Shown in pieces: positions 9,209 through 17,293 of a stretch of 64,000 bases of DNA. The notes beneath the pieces are model-generated. The model did not search any database, was not told where the DNA came from, and saw nothing but the letters and a program-made list of their open reading frames with translations. The stretch is from an uncultured Eggerthella sp. (GTDB lineage Bacteria > Actinomycetota > Coriobacteriia > Coriobacteriales > Eggerthellaceae), in NCBI GenBank assembly GCA_900546175.1, contig URBX01000002.1, forward strand, positions 1 through 64,000. The letters are read 5' to 3'. Each line of letters starts with the position of its first letter. Position 1 is the stretch's first letter. The position numbers and the translations under genes are program-made.

Positions 9209-9973
9209 CTACGATACAACCTCATGTAACGAATCCATAATCTGAAGCGCTTGAGAAACAGAAACCTGACCAGGAGCTGAAGAAGCTTCAAGAGCACAGA
9301 ACGTTAGAGCAGAGCCGAATAATTCACCAGTCAGGCGAGTAATACTTCCAACACCACCCATAGCCATAGTTAACAAAGGTCCTTGCGCATGAAGACGCGC
9401 CATCTCTTCCGTTGCAGCAAGCAATTCAAGAGCATCACGAGATTCTTTGGCCATTACTGCAATCTTTGGAATATCAGCACCCAAATCCTGCATATGCGTC
9501 ATAAGGTTTACCATCCACTCTTTTGAAGGAGTGCCCTGGAAGTTGTGGTACGAAATAACTGTTTTTACACCATGTTCTTTTGCGCACGCAACCAGCTCAA
9601 GAACAGCACTATCACCAATCCAGGTCTCAATGTCAACTAAGTCGAGGATACCTGCCTGAATCAACGCTTTATTAAGCGCAACATACTCCGATACGGGAAG
9701 AGTAAGATGTCCTCCCTGAGATTCCGAACGAAAAGTAAAGAGCAAGGGATTATGAGGAAGTGCGGCTGCAATTTGCTTGCCTTCTTCAATCATTTTTTCA
9801 GGATCATGTACATTCAAGCAGAAATCACCACGCCATTCGAAGCAATCCACTCCTACAGCAAGACCTTTTTCAATAGTACAAAGCGAATCTTGCACATACT
9901 CATGCATAAGAGAAATGATTACTTTTGGACGTCCTGCACCTAGCTGCATTCCTTTGATTTCAATTGGCTTCAT
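9209..9973 (-). CDS. aroD: 3-dehydroquinate dehydratase, type I
   Basis: 254 residues from the ATG at 9973, which has AAGGG six bases upstream; an upstream in-frame extension lacks a site and homology. The enzyme removes water from 3-dehydroquinate in the shikimate pathway through a Schiff base. The catalytic His is in VISYHNF and the Schiff-base Lys in PKIAVMAK; EWRGDF and GSALTFC are also characteristic of the class I fold. Another shikimate gene, aroE, lies at 59420. A gap and the tsf terminator separate it from the upstream ribosomal operon. Confidence 0.95.
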   Translation of the reverse strand: MKPIEIKGMQLGAGRPKVIISLMHEYVQDSLCTIEKGLAVGVDCFEWRGDFCLNVHDPEKMIEEGKQIAAALPHNPLLFTFRSESQGGHLTLPVSEYVALNKALIQAGILDLVDIETWIGDSAVLELVACAKEHGVKTVISYHNFQGTPSKEWMVNLMTHMQDLGADIPKIAVMAKESRDALELLAATEEMARLHAQGPLLTMAMGGVGSITRLTGELFGSALTFCALEASSAPGQVSVSQALQIMDSLHEVVS

Positions 9974-10083
9974 GCATACCCTTTCCCTATAAGTCACTCT
10001 CATATTATGGCGTATCTTTTTGATTTTCTGAAACCTCAACAAAAAGAAAGACTAAAAAACCAGTCCCCTAACAAGATTTCCCC

Positions 10084-10115
10084 AAATAAAAAAACCCTGT
10101 CTTTCGACAGGGTTT
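10084..10115 (-). terminator. Intrinsic terminator downstream of tsf
   Basis: A perfect 10-bp stem (92-101 with 106-115 of the 10000 block) with a 4-base loop, followed on the minus strand by a long T run. It closes the rpsB-tsf transcript. Confidence 0.9.
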
Positions 10116-10142
10116 CATTACTGTTATAAAAACGCAATCCGA

Positions 10143-11003
10143 TTATTCGCCAAGGGTCAAACGCTTGAAAGAAACAATCTTGATTTCGCCACCAAGGTTC
10201 TTTGCAACCTCTGCGGTGTACTGGTTTACAGTCTGATCGCTATTCTTTACGAATGCCTGCTCGGTCAAGCAGTTCTCTTTGTAGAACTTCTCCATACGAC
10301 CTTCTGCAATCTTGGTCTGAATAGCCTCTGGCTTACCAGATTCAGCAGCCTGTGCTTTATAGATTTCCATCTCATGAGCAACAATTGCAGGATCAACATC
10401 TTCGCGAGTTGCGGAAACAGGAGCAATAGCTGCAACCTGCATAGCGACATCTTTGCCATATGCCTGGAATTCTGCAGAAGCAGGATCGATACCAGCAACT
10501 TCAAACTCTACAATAACGCCAATTTTGCCGCCACCATGTACGTAGCCAGCAACTGCACCAGCATTAGAATAAGCAACGCGAGCAAGCTGAACATTCTCAC
10601 CAAGAACGTGAATTGCGTCAGTTACTACAGCCTCAACAGTTTCACCATCGCAGTCAGCAGCCTTCAAAGCCTCAACATCAGTTGCAGCAGATTTGAGAGC
10701 AGCGTTAGTAATCTTAGAGCAGTATTCCTTGAACTTATCGTTCATTGCAACGAAGTCGGTTTCGCAGTTAAGTTCAACTGCAGCAGCAGACTTACCGTCT
10801 TCTGCAATAACAACAGTTACAGCGCCTTCGTTGGTTGCACGGCCAGCCTTCTTAGCTACAGCAGCCAAACCACGAGTACGAAGAACGTCAACAGCTTTTT
10901 CGATGTCGCCTTCTGCTTCAACAAGTGCCTTCTTGCACTCCATCATGCCAGCGCCAGTCATTTCGCGGAGCTCTTTTACGAGAGCAGCAGTGATTTCTGC
11001 CAT
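10143..11003 (-). CDS. tsf: Translation elongation factor Ts
   Basis: 286 residues from the ATG at 11003 (AGGAAG ribosome-binding site); the open frame extends 15 codons further upstream without support. EF-Ts exchanges GDP for GTP on EF-Tu. The N-terminal UBA-like domain (ALVKELREMTGAGMMECKKAL, with TGAGMM as signature) and the VAMNDKFKEYCSKI and CETDFVA core residues (TDFV contact) are clear. It follows rpsB by 90 bases, the universal rpsB-tsf order, and is closed by a strong terminator. Confidence 0.97.
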   Translation of the reverse strand: MAEITAALVKELREMTGAGMMECKKALVEAEGDIEKAVDVLRTRGLAAVAKKAGRATNEGAVTVVIAEDGKSAAAVELNCETDFVAMNDKFKEYCSKITNAALKSAATDVEALKAADCDGETVEAVVTDAIHVLGENVQLARVAYSNAGAVAGYVHGGGKIGVIVEFEVAGIDPASAEFQAYGKDVAMQVAAIAPVSATREDVDPAIVAHEMEIYKAQAAESGKPEAIQTKIAEGRMEKFYKENCLTEQAFVKNSDQTVNQYTAEVAKNLGGEIKIVSFKRLTLGE

Positions 11004-11093
11004 GATCTTCCTTTCGGTAGAAGATGGTGCTTGCCTGGTGGCAAGCACCCTAAAACGTTACAAACTTTGCGTGCAAGTTACCTAAATGGAAAC

Positions 11094-11816
11094 TTACTCA
11101 GCTGCAGGAGCAGCCATTTCTTCAACGGTTACAGGAGCACCAGTACCAGCGATAACTGCATCTGCAATGAAGTTAGCAAGCATGCTTACTGAGCGAATAG
11201 CGTCATCGTTTGCTGGAATACCAAAATCTACGTCATCTGGATCGCAGTTGGTGTCAAGGGTACCAACGATAGGAATCTGAAGACGACGAGCTTCCTTGAT
11301 AGCAATCTGCTCACGATTAGTGTCGATAACAAAGATTGCGTCTGGAGCCTTCTTCATGTTGCGGATACCGTTGAGGTTAGTCTGGAGCTTTGCAAGCTCT
11401 TTCTTGAGAAGAATCTGTTCCTTCTTAGGAAGCTTCTCCATGCGACCATCGGTCTCCATAGCTTCAAGCTCTTCCATGCGCTGAACACGAGAACGGATGG
11501 TTACGAAGTTGGTGAGCATACCACCTAACCAACGAGCATTTACGTATGGCATGCCGCAACGGTTAGCTGCCTCAGCGATTGGCTCCTGAGCCTGCTTCTT
11601 AGTACCAACAAAAAGAACAGTGCCACCCTTTTCTGCAATCTTAGAAACTGCGGTATAAGATGCGTCCAAACCAAAGAGGGTTTCCTTGAGGTCGATGATA
11701 TAAATATCACCACGGGAGCCAAAAATGTATGGCTTCATCTTAGGATTCCAACGGCGAGTCTGATGGCCGAAGTGTGCGCCTGCATCAAGCAGGGTCTTAA
11801 TGCTGATTTTAGTCAT
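11094..11816 (-). CDS. rpsB: 30S ribosomal protein S2
   Basis: 240 residues from the ATG at 11816, with GGAG seven bases upstream; 12 in-frame codons further upstream are not used. S2 sits at the head-body junction of the small subunit. Characteristic stretches include LLDAGAHFGHQTRRWNPKM near the start, GTKKQAQEPI, RWLGGMLTNF and PDDVDFGIPANDDAIRS near the end. A promoter and a leader hairpin lie upstream. Confidence 0.97.
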   Translation of the reverse strand: MTKISIKTLLDAGAHFGHQTRRWNPKMKPYIFGSRGDIYIIDLKETLFGLDASYTAVSKIAEKGGTVLFVGTKKQAQEPIAEAANRCGMPYVNARWLGGMLTNFVTIRSRVQRMEELEAMETDGRMEKLPKKEQILLKKELAKLQTNLNGIRNMKKAPDAIFVIDTNREQIAIKEARRLQIPIVGTLDTNCDPDDVDFGIPANDDAIRSVSMLANFIADAVIAGTGAPVTVEEMAAPAAE

Positions 11817-11858
11817 TATTTCTCCATTCGTTAATCCTCTGCTCAGCTTCATCCCCTA

Positions 11859-11888
11859 GTTCGCAACCAAAAAAGGCCACTAGCGAAC
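11859..11888 (-). promoter_or_regulatory. Leader hairpin upstream of rpsB
   Basis: In the rpsB 5' leader, GTTCGC (11859-11864) pairs with GCGAAC (11883-11888), with part of the intervening ACC/GG also able to pair. It ends about 40 bases before the start codon. S2 operons are autoregulated by leader structures in other bacteria; the same role here is inference. Confidence 0.4.
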
Positions 11889-11926
11889 CTGAGTCCACCG
11901 AGCATGTGTAATAAAACAGCCTTTGC

Positions 11927-11954
11927 AGTATACCAGCACTATCAAAAAGCGCAA
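11927..11954 (-). promoter_or_regulatory. Candidate rpsB-tsf promoter
   Basis: On the minus strand TTGCGC (11949-11954) and TATACT (11927-11932) are 16 bases apart, about 110 bases before the rpsB start. The -35 box overlaps the terminator of the upstream operon, giving a compact end/start arrangement. Confidence 0.4.
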
Positions 11955-11972
11955 CCCAAAAGGCTGCGCTTT
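11944..11972 (-). terminator. Intrinsic terminator downstream of the NYN nuclease gene
   Basis: AAAGCGCA (11946-11953) pairs with TGCGCTTT (11965-11972), with further G-C pairs inside, and a T run follows on the minus strand. Confidence 0.75.
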
Positions 11973-11995
11973 ATAGAGAAATCACACCAAATGGA

Positions 11996-12535
11996 CTACT
12001 TTCCATCGCGAAGGGCTTTCAGCTTTTCCAACGTCTCAGGACTAATCCGATCAGCGATGGTTGCTTTTCTTTTTGTAACGATTTTCTTGTCTAGTTCTGC
12101 ATCATTGCTCATGGATTCAATTTCTAAGCTAAACCCATTAGCGCTCATGCGATCAACGCCGCCACCGAATACCGTATCTTGAATTGTGGCATCGCTCGTA
12201 ACAACGAGCACCTCAAAACGCTCCCTACTATAGTCGTAAGCAAGCTTTTCAATTACTTTGTCAGCCGAAGAACCATACGGCGAAAAGACCACTTTAACAC
12301 CACCGATTGTTTGACTTTTTCCGGCGGATTCTCCATTTTCGCCCGCATCAAACACAATAATGGCTTTGTACTCAGTCCCTGCAAAAGAGGCAACATCGCT
12401 AATCAACGCTTCACGTACTTTGTTATAGGTATCATGAGTGTAATCAGGGTCTTTGCGCATATGAACATAACGCTGGCCACTTCTCAAGACGTTATATCCA
12501 TCCACAATAAGCAGTTTCTTTCTTTGTTTTGCCAT
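11996..12535 (-). CDS. NYN domain (YacP/Rae1-like) ribonuclease
   Basis: 179 residues. The fold is a PIN-like NYN nuclease: LLIVDGYNVL (about 8-17) carries the first catalytic Asp and Asn, IIVFDAGENG (about 60) and VVTSDATIQDTVFGGG (about 110) carry the later acidic residues. In Bacillus the homologue Rae1/YacP is a ribosome-associated endoribonuclease. Its place next to rlmB matches the usual cysS-rlmB-yacP neighbourhood. The C-terminus is basic and helical. The precise substrate here is unknown. Confidence 0.9.
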   Translation of the reverse strand: MAKQRKKLLIVDGYNVLRSGQRYVHMRKDPDYTHDTYNKVREALISDVASFAGTEYKAIIVFDAGENGESAGKSQTIGGVKVVFSPYGSSADKVIEKLAYDYSRERFEVLVVTSDATIQDTVFGGGVDRMSANGFSLEIESMSNDAELDKKIVTKRKATIADRISPETLEKLKALRDGK

Positions 12536-12544
12536 GTACGATTC

Positions 12545-13300
12545 CTATTTTCCTCGTATGCACTGACGCATCCACTCATACATGCAAGCTGTTGCCGCCT
12601 GAGCAACATTGAGTGAACCAACTTGGCCTGCCTGAGGAAGAGAAATTAAAAAATCGCATCGTTCTTGAGTTAAACGAGCGAGCCCGTTTCCTTCAGAACC
12701 CATGACAAGTGCTAGTTTGCCTGCCAAAGGAGCATCCCAAATGCACTCAGTAGCCTGTTCGCTTGCGCCAGCTACCCAGAAGTTTTCCTGCTTTAAGCGA
12801 TCAATATATTGGGCCAAGTTGCTTACCTGCGTAACAGGAATGTGCGAAATTGCACCAGCAGAACTTTTATAGGTTGCTGCAGTAACGCGAGCACTTCGTT
12901 TGTTAGGAATTACAATTCCGCAAGCTCCTACAATCTCAGCACTTCTTGCAATAGCACCTAAATTGCCTGCATCGGTGATATGGTCCAAGATGATAATGAG
13001 TGCGTTGCCGTCATTTTCCTCTGCCATTTTTTGCGCGCGATCAATAATGGCACCACCACTCACATATTCAAATGGCTTTGCTTCAAGCATTAAACCCTGA
13101 TGGGATCCGCGTTCAGAGCGCTTATCCATTTCGCTCCGGCGAACCTGCTTTACCGATACTCCCATTTTGTGAGCGCGCTTTACGATATCGGAAAGCAGCT
13201 TGTCATTATTAATGCCTTCTGCAACGTACAAGCACTTAACAGGAACACCACACTTCAGCGCTTCCATTACTGGACGTTTTCCTTCAATATATTCAGCCAT
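12545..13300 (-). CDS. rlmB: 23S rRNA 2'-O-methyltransferase, TrmH/RlmB family
   Basis: 251 residues from the ATG at 13300 (AGGGA site); the open frame extends upstream without support. RlmB methylates the ribose of G2251 in 23S rRNA. The substrate-binding domain opens with EGKRPVMEAL and the SPOUT domain shows ILDHITDAGNLGAIARSAE (motif 1), VMGSEGNGLA (motif 2) and ISLPQAGQVGSLNVAQAA (motif 3). The RNA target is inferred from family and neighbourhood (NYN nuclease 9 bases downstream). A second SPOUT methylase of the same superfamily is at 15455. Confidence 0.92.
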   Translation of the reverse strand: MAEYIEGKRPVMEALKCGVPVKCLYVAEGINNDKLLSDIVKRAHKMGVSVKQVRRSEMDKRSERGSHQGLMLEAKPFEYVSGGAIIDRAQKMAEENDGNALIIILDHITDAGNLGAIARSAEIVGACGIVIPNKRSARVTAATYKSSAGAISHIPVTQVSNLAQYIDRLKQENFWVAGASEQATECIWDAPLAGKLALVMGSEGNGLARLTQERCDFLISLPQAGQVGSLNVAQAATACMYEWMRQCIRGK

Positions 13301-13450
13301 AGGAATCCCTATCTTTTCGCGATTTTTTCTTCTCTGATAGATACCGCAATGTGGACGGTTAAAGCTGCCACAATCAGAGCGATTGCACAAAAGTGTACCA
13401 TGGCGAAGAGCCATTTTAAATTCGAGGCTTTAAAAGTTAGACAAATACGG

Positions 13451-13456
13451 TATAAT
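13451..13456 (+). promoter_or_regulatory. -10 box of the tRNA-Gln gene
   Basis: Perfect TATAAT 32 bases before the tRNA 5' end; no good -35 box is seen at the expected distance. Confidence 0.5.
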
Positions 13457-13488
13457 CTTTATTCCGCAAAGCATTGTTTTGCGTATGC

Positions 13489-13562
13489 TGGCCCATCGTC
13501 CAACGGCAGGACCCTGGTTTTTGGTACCAGTTATGTAGGTTCGAATCCTGCTGGGCCAGCCA
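13489..13562 (+). tRNA. tRNA-Gln (anticodon TTG)
   Basis: A 74-base cloverleaf: acceptor TGGCCCA pairs with TGGGCCA, the T arm contains GGTTCGAATCC, and the anticodon stem CTGGT/ACCAG encloses loop TTTTGGT with anticodon TTG. The CCA end is encoded. Confidence 0.96.
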
Positions 13563-13577
13563 GTTTATCTATAAAAA

Positions 13578-13608
13578 AACGCTATCCATTTACGGGTAGC
13601 GTTTTTTT
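13578..13608. terminator. Bidirectional intrinsic terminator
   Basis: AACGCTATCC (13578-13587) pairs with GGGTAGCGTT (13594-13603) apart from one internal mismatch, flanked by A run on the left and T run on the right. It ends tRNA-Gln on the plus strand and the SMR pair on the minus strand. Confidence 0.85.
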
Positions 13609-13951
13609 ATGCACGCAAAGCTTCTTCCTCACCTAAAGCCATAAATGCAGTACCCGCAATAACGCACAAAACACCTAAACCAACGTATACCGTAAAAGGC
13701 TCATGCCAAATAATCATGCCAATGACAATTGTCCCAACCGTACCAATGCCTCCCCAAATACCATAAGCTAGAGCAAGAGACATATGTTCTAGGCACTTGG
13801 TAAAAAACGCAAAACAGATAGTGTAGGCAACAACCACCACAATTACATAAGGAAGAATGGTAAACCCCTGCGACAACTTTAGAGCAGTAGTGGCTACCAA
13901 CTCGAAAGCGATTGCAGCAAAAAGTTGAATCCATGGTTTGTTATTCATCAT
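13607..13951 (-). CDS. SMR family efflux protein, subunit 2
   Basis: 114 residues with four membrane helices, the size of small multidrug resistance proteins. The essential membrane Glu is in FAAIAFELVATTALKLSQGF (about residue 17), and AYGIWGGIGTVGT in helix 3 is the family dimer motif. SMR proteins work as dimers that exchange drugs or guanidinium for protons. A second SMR gene ends two bases upstream, so the pair is probably a heterodimer of the YkkCD/EbrAB kind. Substrate unknown. Confidence 0.9.
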   Translation of the reverse strand: MMNNKPWIQLFAAIAFELVATTALKLSQGFTILPYVIVVVVAYTICFAFFTKCLEHMSLALAYGIWGGIGTVGTIVIGMIIWHEPFTVYVGLGVLCVIAGTAFMALGEEEALRA

Positions 13952-13953
13952 GC

Positions 13954-14274
13954 CTATGCACCCAACCTCAATAACGCAATTCCAACCACAATAAGAATCA
14001 TTCCAATGACTTTTTTGCTATTAAATTTCTCTTTCCAAATAAGACGACTCACAAAAGCCGTCAACACAATTGCCAAGCTACTCCAAATTGCATAAGTAAT
14101 ACCAAGTGGCAAAGTCATAAGAACAATACTCATAACCGAAAATGAAACAAGGTATCCTATCACGATTCCAAGAATCCAAGGCTTCTTTTTAAACCCTTCA
14201 GAGAGTTTCATGCTGGTATCTGCAAATACTTCAAAAACAATTGAAACAAGCAGCAGAACCCAAACCATAAACAC
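13954..14274 (-). CDS. SMR family efflux protein, subunit 1
   Basis: 106 residues, four membrane helices. VSIVFEVFADTSMKLSEGF carries the conserved Glu in helix 1, and GITYAIWSSLAIVLTAF is the helix 3 motif. AGGAG lies upstream of the ATG at 14274. It is two bases from the second SMR gene and probably forms a paired SMR pump with it. I looked for a ykkC (guanidine) riboswitch in the 72-base upstream gap and saw only a terminator hairpin, so guanidinium export is not supported by a riboswitch. Confidence 0.9.
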   Translation of the reverse strand: MFMVWVLLLVSIVFEVFADTSMKLSEGFKKKPWILGIVIGYLVSFSVMSIVLMTLPLGITYAIWSSLAIVLTAFVSRLIWKEKFNSKKVIGMILIVVGIALLRLGA

Positions 14275-14288
14275 TCCTTCCAGAAAAA

Positions 14289-14318
14289 CTAAAGACGGCC
14301 ACTGAAACCAGTAGCCGT
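14289..14318 (-). terminator. Intrinsic terminator of the metal permease gene
   Basis: A 10-bp stem with one mismatch (14295-14304 with 14309-14318), 4-base loop, followed on the minus strand by CTTTAGTTTTT. Confidence 0.75.
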
Positions 14319-14346
14319 TACGTTCAAAACTTATGTCTCATTTAGA

Positions 14347-15381
14347 TTAGAAGACTATGCCCAAGAAATCAAAGGCTAGGCCCCATAAAACACCAATAAT
14401 AAACAATACACATACAATTCCTACATTGTTTTTAGTAGGTCTATTTGCACGGAATAGCACTAATAAGCCAACACCAGCAGCAACCAACAGTCCTGCCATC
14501 ATTGAACCAGTTGAAATAGCACCTTCTAAGAAAAGCTCAGTAATAACAATACTTGCTGCACAGTTTGGAATCAATCCTACTAGTGCGCTAGCAAAGACTG
14601 ACAAAGCAGGAACACTTGAAAGGAAGTCTCCCAACACTTCTTCGCCAACTAATTCAATAACCCCATTAAGGGCAAGAGTAATCAAGAAAATAAAAAGCGT
14701 TACCTGTGCCGTGTGAACAAAAGCGCTTCGCACAATCATTCTACCCGAGCCACAACAAGCGTCATGTTTTTCCTGATTGGAGGAAGAATATTCCTCCTGA
14801 TGTTCGCAATGACAATCAGATTCGCCTTCAGTGTTAAGCTGTTGGCTGTTCAGCCTACATTCGTGGTCGTGCGCATGACAATGCTCATTGTGAAAGTGAT
14901 CTTCATGGTCATGCCCACACCCACAATGGTCTCGTTCGCACAAATCGCAAATATGGAGATGCTTTTCTTTTTCCTTTGAAGTAATGCGCACAAAAGAATC
15001 TACGATAAAGCCCATAAGCATTCCGATTACAACTTTTGCTCCCAAGATTTTTACAATCAAGTCAGGGTCTGCTTGCTGGGCAATAAGAATAGGAAGCAAT
15101 TCGTCAGAAGTTGCTAAATATACCGAAAAAAGCGTTCCAATCGTAATTACTTTCGCGGCATAAAGCGTTGAGGCTGCAGCTGAAAAGCCACACTGAGGAA
15201 AGGCTCCCACAAGAGAACCTGCGATAGGGCCAGCAAATCCCGCCCTTTTCACAACCTCTTCGGCTTTCTTTCCAGCACGCTGCTCAATTGCTTCCATAGC
15301 CAAATAGGTTATGAAAAGAAACGGAATGAGCTTCAGTGTGTCAATTACCGCGTCAGATACTATGTCAAATAAGAAATCCAT
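14347..15381 (-). CDS. Putative heavy-metal/manganese exporter (ArsP_2 type) with His/Cys-rich loop
   Basis: 344 residues from the ATG at 15381, chosen because family members begin this way; a GTG six codons upstream is possible. About eight to ten membrane segments in two related halves, each with a Cys motif (GAFPQCGFSAAAS in the first, LIPNCAASIVIT in the second). Between them, about residues 140-210, lies a hydrophilic loop with many His, Cys and acidic residues (CGCGHDHEDHFHNEHCHAH). This is the layout of PF11449 permeases, annotated as arsenic efflux or manganese transport. The metal is not determined. It follows a TrmH gene by 73 bases. Confidence 0.8.
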   Translation of the reverse strand: MDFLFDIVSDAVIDTLKLIPFLFITYLAMEAIEQRAGKKAEEVVKRAGFAGPIAGSLVGAFPQCGFSAAASTLYAAKVITIGTLFSVYLATSDELLPILIAQQADPDLIVKILGAKVVIGMLMGFIVDSFVRITSKEKEKHLHICDLCERDHCGCGHDHEDHFHNEHCHAHDHECRLNSQQLNTEGESDCHCEHQEEYSSSNQEKHDACCGSGRMIVRSAFVHTAQVTLFIFLITLALNGVIELVGEEVLGDFLSSVPALSVFASALVGLIPNCAASIVITELFLEGAISTGSMMAGLLVAAGVGLLVLFRANRPTKNNVGIVCVLFIIGVLWGLAFDFLGIVF

Positions 15382-15454
15382 AGCTGGGAATACTATCACT
15401 TGCTTCGTCTCTTTTTTATTTGCAATTTGTACAACGGTTCAAAATTAAGAATCT

Positions 15455-16330
15455 TTACACATTGTCTTTGCGTTTACCCAGCTCCCAAAAAGCAACTGCG
15501 CTTGCTGCTGCAACGTTAAGAGAATCTACCCCTTTAGCCATAGGAATAGTAACCACATAATCACTGCACTTCAATGTTTTCTCCGAAAGGCCCGTTCCTT
15601 CAGTTCCGAAAACGAGAGCAAGTTTTTCCTGAGAAGCAAGTTTTGGATCATCTAAGAAAAGAGCGTCATCACTTAACGCCAAGGACGCCACCTTGAAGCC
15701 AAATCTATGCAAAAGGTCAATTCCTTCTTCAGGCCAAGATTCTAGTGAAGTGCCTATACGGGTCCAAGGCACTTGAAATACTGCACCCATTGAAACACGA
15801 ATAGCTCGTCGGTAAAGAGGATCGCAGCAGGAAGGAGTAACAAGAACTGCATCAAAGTCGAGAGCAGCAGCACTTCTAAAAATTGCTCCAACATTTGTGG
15901 TATTAGTAACATCTTCAATAATAGCTATGCGGCTTGCCCCCTTGAGAACTTCTTCTAGCGAAAAAAGAGGCTTTCTTCTCATAGCGCATAAGATTCCGCG
16001 CGTTAATTCGTAGCCTGTAATCTTCTGTATCTCTTCGGAAGGAGCGCAATACACAGGAAGTGGGATTTCAGACGCAAACGAAATGTTCGCTCTAGATGCA
16101 ATCTCTTCGAGACAATCACGCTTATGCTCAGGAATCAAAAGGGATACTGGTTCATAGCCCGCGTTAAGTGCAGAAATAATAACCTTAACCGATTCGGCAA
16201 TAAAAATACCTTTTTCAGGCTCCAACTTGTTTCGCAACTGAGCCTCAGTCAAATGAAAATAGGGATCCAAACAAGGATCCTCAAGATTTTCAAGATAAAT
16301 AACCTGGAATATCTCTTGAGCGTTATTCAT
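15455..16330 (-). CDS. TrmH-family (SPOUT) RNA 2'-O-methyltransferase
   Basis: 291 residues. An N-terminal substrate-recognition domain (about 25-110, with KGIFIAESVKVI) precedes the SPOUT domain: IIEDVTNTTNVGAIFRSA (motif 1), LVFGTEGTGLS (motif 2) and IPMAKGVDSLNVAAASAVAF (motif 3, knot). It methylates rRNA or tRNA ribose using SAM; the target is not evident. It differs from RlmB at 12545 in its longer N-terminus. Nine bases after the AEC transporter gene and upstream of the metal permease, probably one operon. Confidence 0.88.
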   Translation of the reverse strand: MNNAQEIFQVIYLENLEDPCLDPYFHLTEAQLRNKLEPEKGIFIAESVKVIISALNAGYEPVSLLIPEHKRDCLEEIASRANISFASEIPLPVYCAPSEEIQKITGYELTRGILCAMRRKPLFSLEEVLKGASRIAIIEDVTNTTNVGAIFRSAAALDFDAVLVTPSCCDPLYRRAIRVSMGAVFQVPWTRIGTSLESWPEEGIDLLHRFGFKVASLALSDDALFLDDPKLASQEKLALVFGTEGTGLSEKTLKCSDYVVTIPMAKGVDSLNVAAASAVAFWELGKRKDNV

Positions 16331-16339
16331 TGAACACCT

Positions 16340-17293
16340 CTACATTACAATCATAGCGATAATAGGTAGTGTCAGAAGCATAAGAGACGTTGTTAGGAAC
16401 GTGCACTTACTCATTGTTTCTACGTCTCCATGGTGAGTAATACACAAAATGGTTCCTACAGTAGCTACCGGCGTTGCAGCTACTACCGTCATACTTGCAA
16501 GCATAATTGGATCAGCGATAAACATACCGAACACAAAGTAAAAAAGCAGTGGAGTAGCCAATAAGCGAATAATTGCCACCACAAATGATCTACCATCATC
16601 AATCATGCGTTTAAGAGGAGCTTTTGCCAGCGTTGAACCAACAATTATGAGAGCACATGGCGAAATTATTGAACCTAAAATTTGACAGAATTGACCAACA
16701 AAGCCGTGATCGGTTATTTGGAATAAAACAAGGAAAACTGCAACAAAACACGAAATGTTTGCAGGATTAATCAGCGTTTTTAGTGCTTCTTTAATTTGAG
16801 AGAATTTACTTTTTGAAGCACCCTCGTTTCCTGAGCTTAAAAGAAGAATACCTACCGTAAATAACAAAACGTTATAGGGAATATTGTAGAGAGCGCCATA
16901 CAAAACAGCATCGCTACCAAAAAGAGATTCAACAATTGGAAAACCAATAAATCCCGTGTTGCCGAAAATGATAGTAAAAGCATACACGCCCTGAGCTTTT
17001 TTCGGCGCTTGCTTAAAGAACACTTTAACAATGACTAACGCCAAAACACACAACGAAAGCAAAAAGATCGTAGGAACAACAATCAGGACAAGAACCGTAT
17101 TCGCATCGGGAAGATTATCGTTTTTCAAAACAGAGTTGAGAATCATCGCAGGAAGAGCAACGTTTAATACAATTTTTGAAAGTGTTCCATCAAACGTATC
17201 ATTCGTGTAGCCCTTTTTTCGGCAGCCAAATCCAACCGCTATTAAACCAAACACGATTAACATTGTGGTCAATATTGAACCAAACGACTCCAT
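16340..17293 (-). CDS. AEC (auxin efflux carrier) family transporter
   Basis: 317 residues from the ATG at 17293 (GAAG upstream; a GTG two codons earlier is also open). Ten predicted membrane helices in two halves. Typical family stretches are IFGNTGFIGFPIVESLFG (about 115-132) and the C-terminal MTVVAATPVATVGTILC. Bacterial members carry malate, malonate or other organic acids, sometimes as malate/lactate exchangers. The substrate cannot be read from sequence. It begins the minus-strand operon with the TrmH gene and diverges from the hydrogenase operon. Confidence 0.87.
   Translation of the reverse strand: MESFGSILTTMLIVFGLIAVGFGCRKKGYTNDTFDGTLSKIVLNVALPAMILNSVLKNDNLPDANTVLVLIVVPTIFLLSLCVLALVIVKVFFKQAPKKAQGVYAFTIIFGNTGFIGFPIVESLFGSDAVLYGALYNIPYNVLLFTVGILLLSSGNEGASKSKFSQIKEALKTLINPANISCFVAVFLVLFQITDHGFVGQFCQILGSIISPCALIIVGSTLAKAPLKRMIDDGRSFVVAIIRLLATPLLFYFVFGMFIADPIMLASMTVVAATPVATVGTILCITHHGDVETMSKCTFLTTSLMLLTLPIIAMIVM

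Noticed and set aside
10374..11192. 272-codon open frame antisense to tsf/rpsB
   Set aside because: Shadow of two well-supported genes; the translation is Ser/Asn/Cys-rich with no motif and no ribosome-binding site.
13100..13636. 178-codon plus-strand frame covering rlmB 5' end and tRNA-Gln
   Set aside because: Runs through a tRNA and a terminator; not a protein gene.
14275..14346. Possible ykkC (guanidine) riboswitch upstream of the SMR pair
   Set aside because: Only an intrinsic terminator hairpin is present; the ykkC core was not found.
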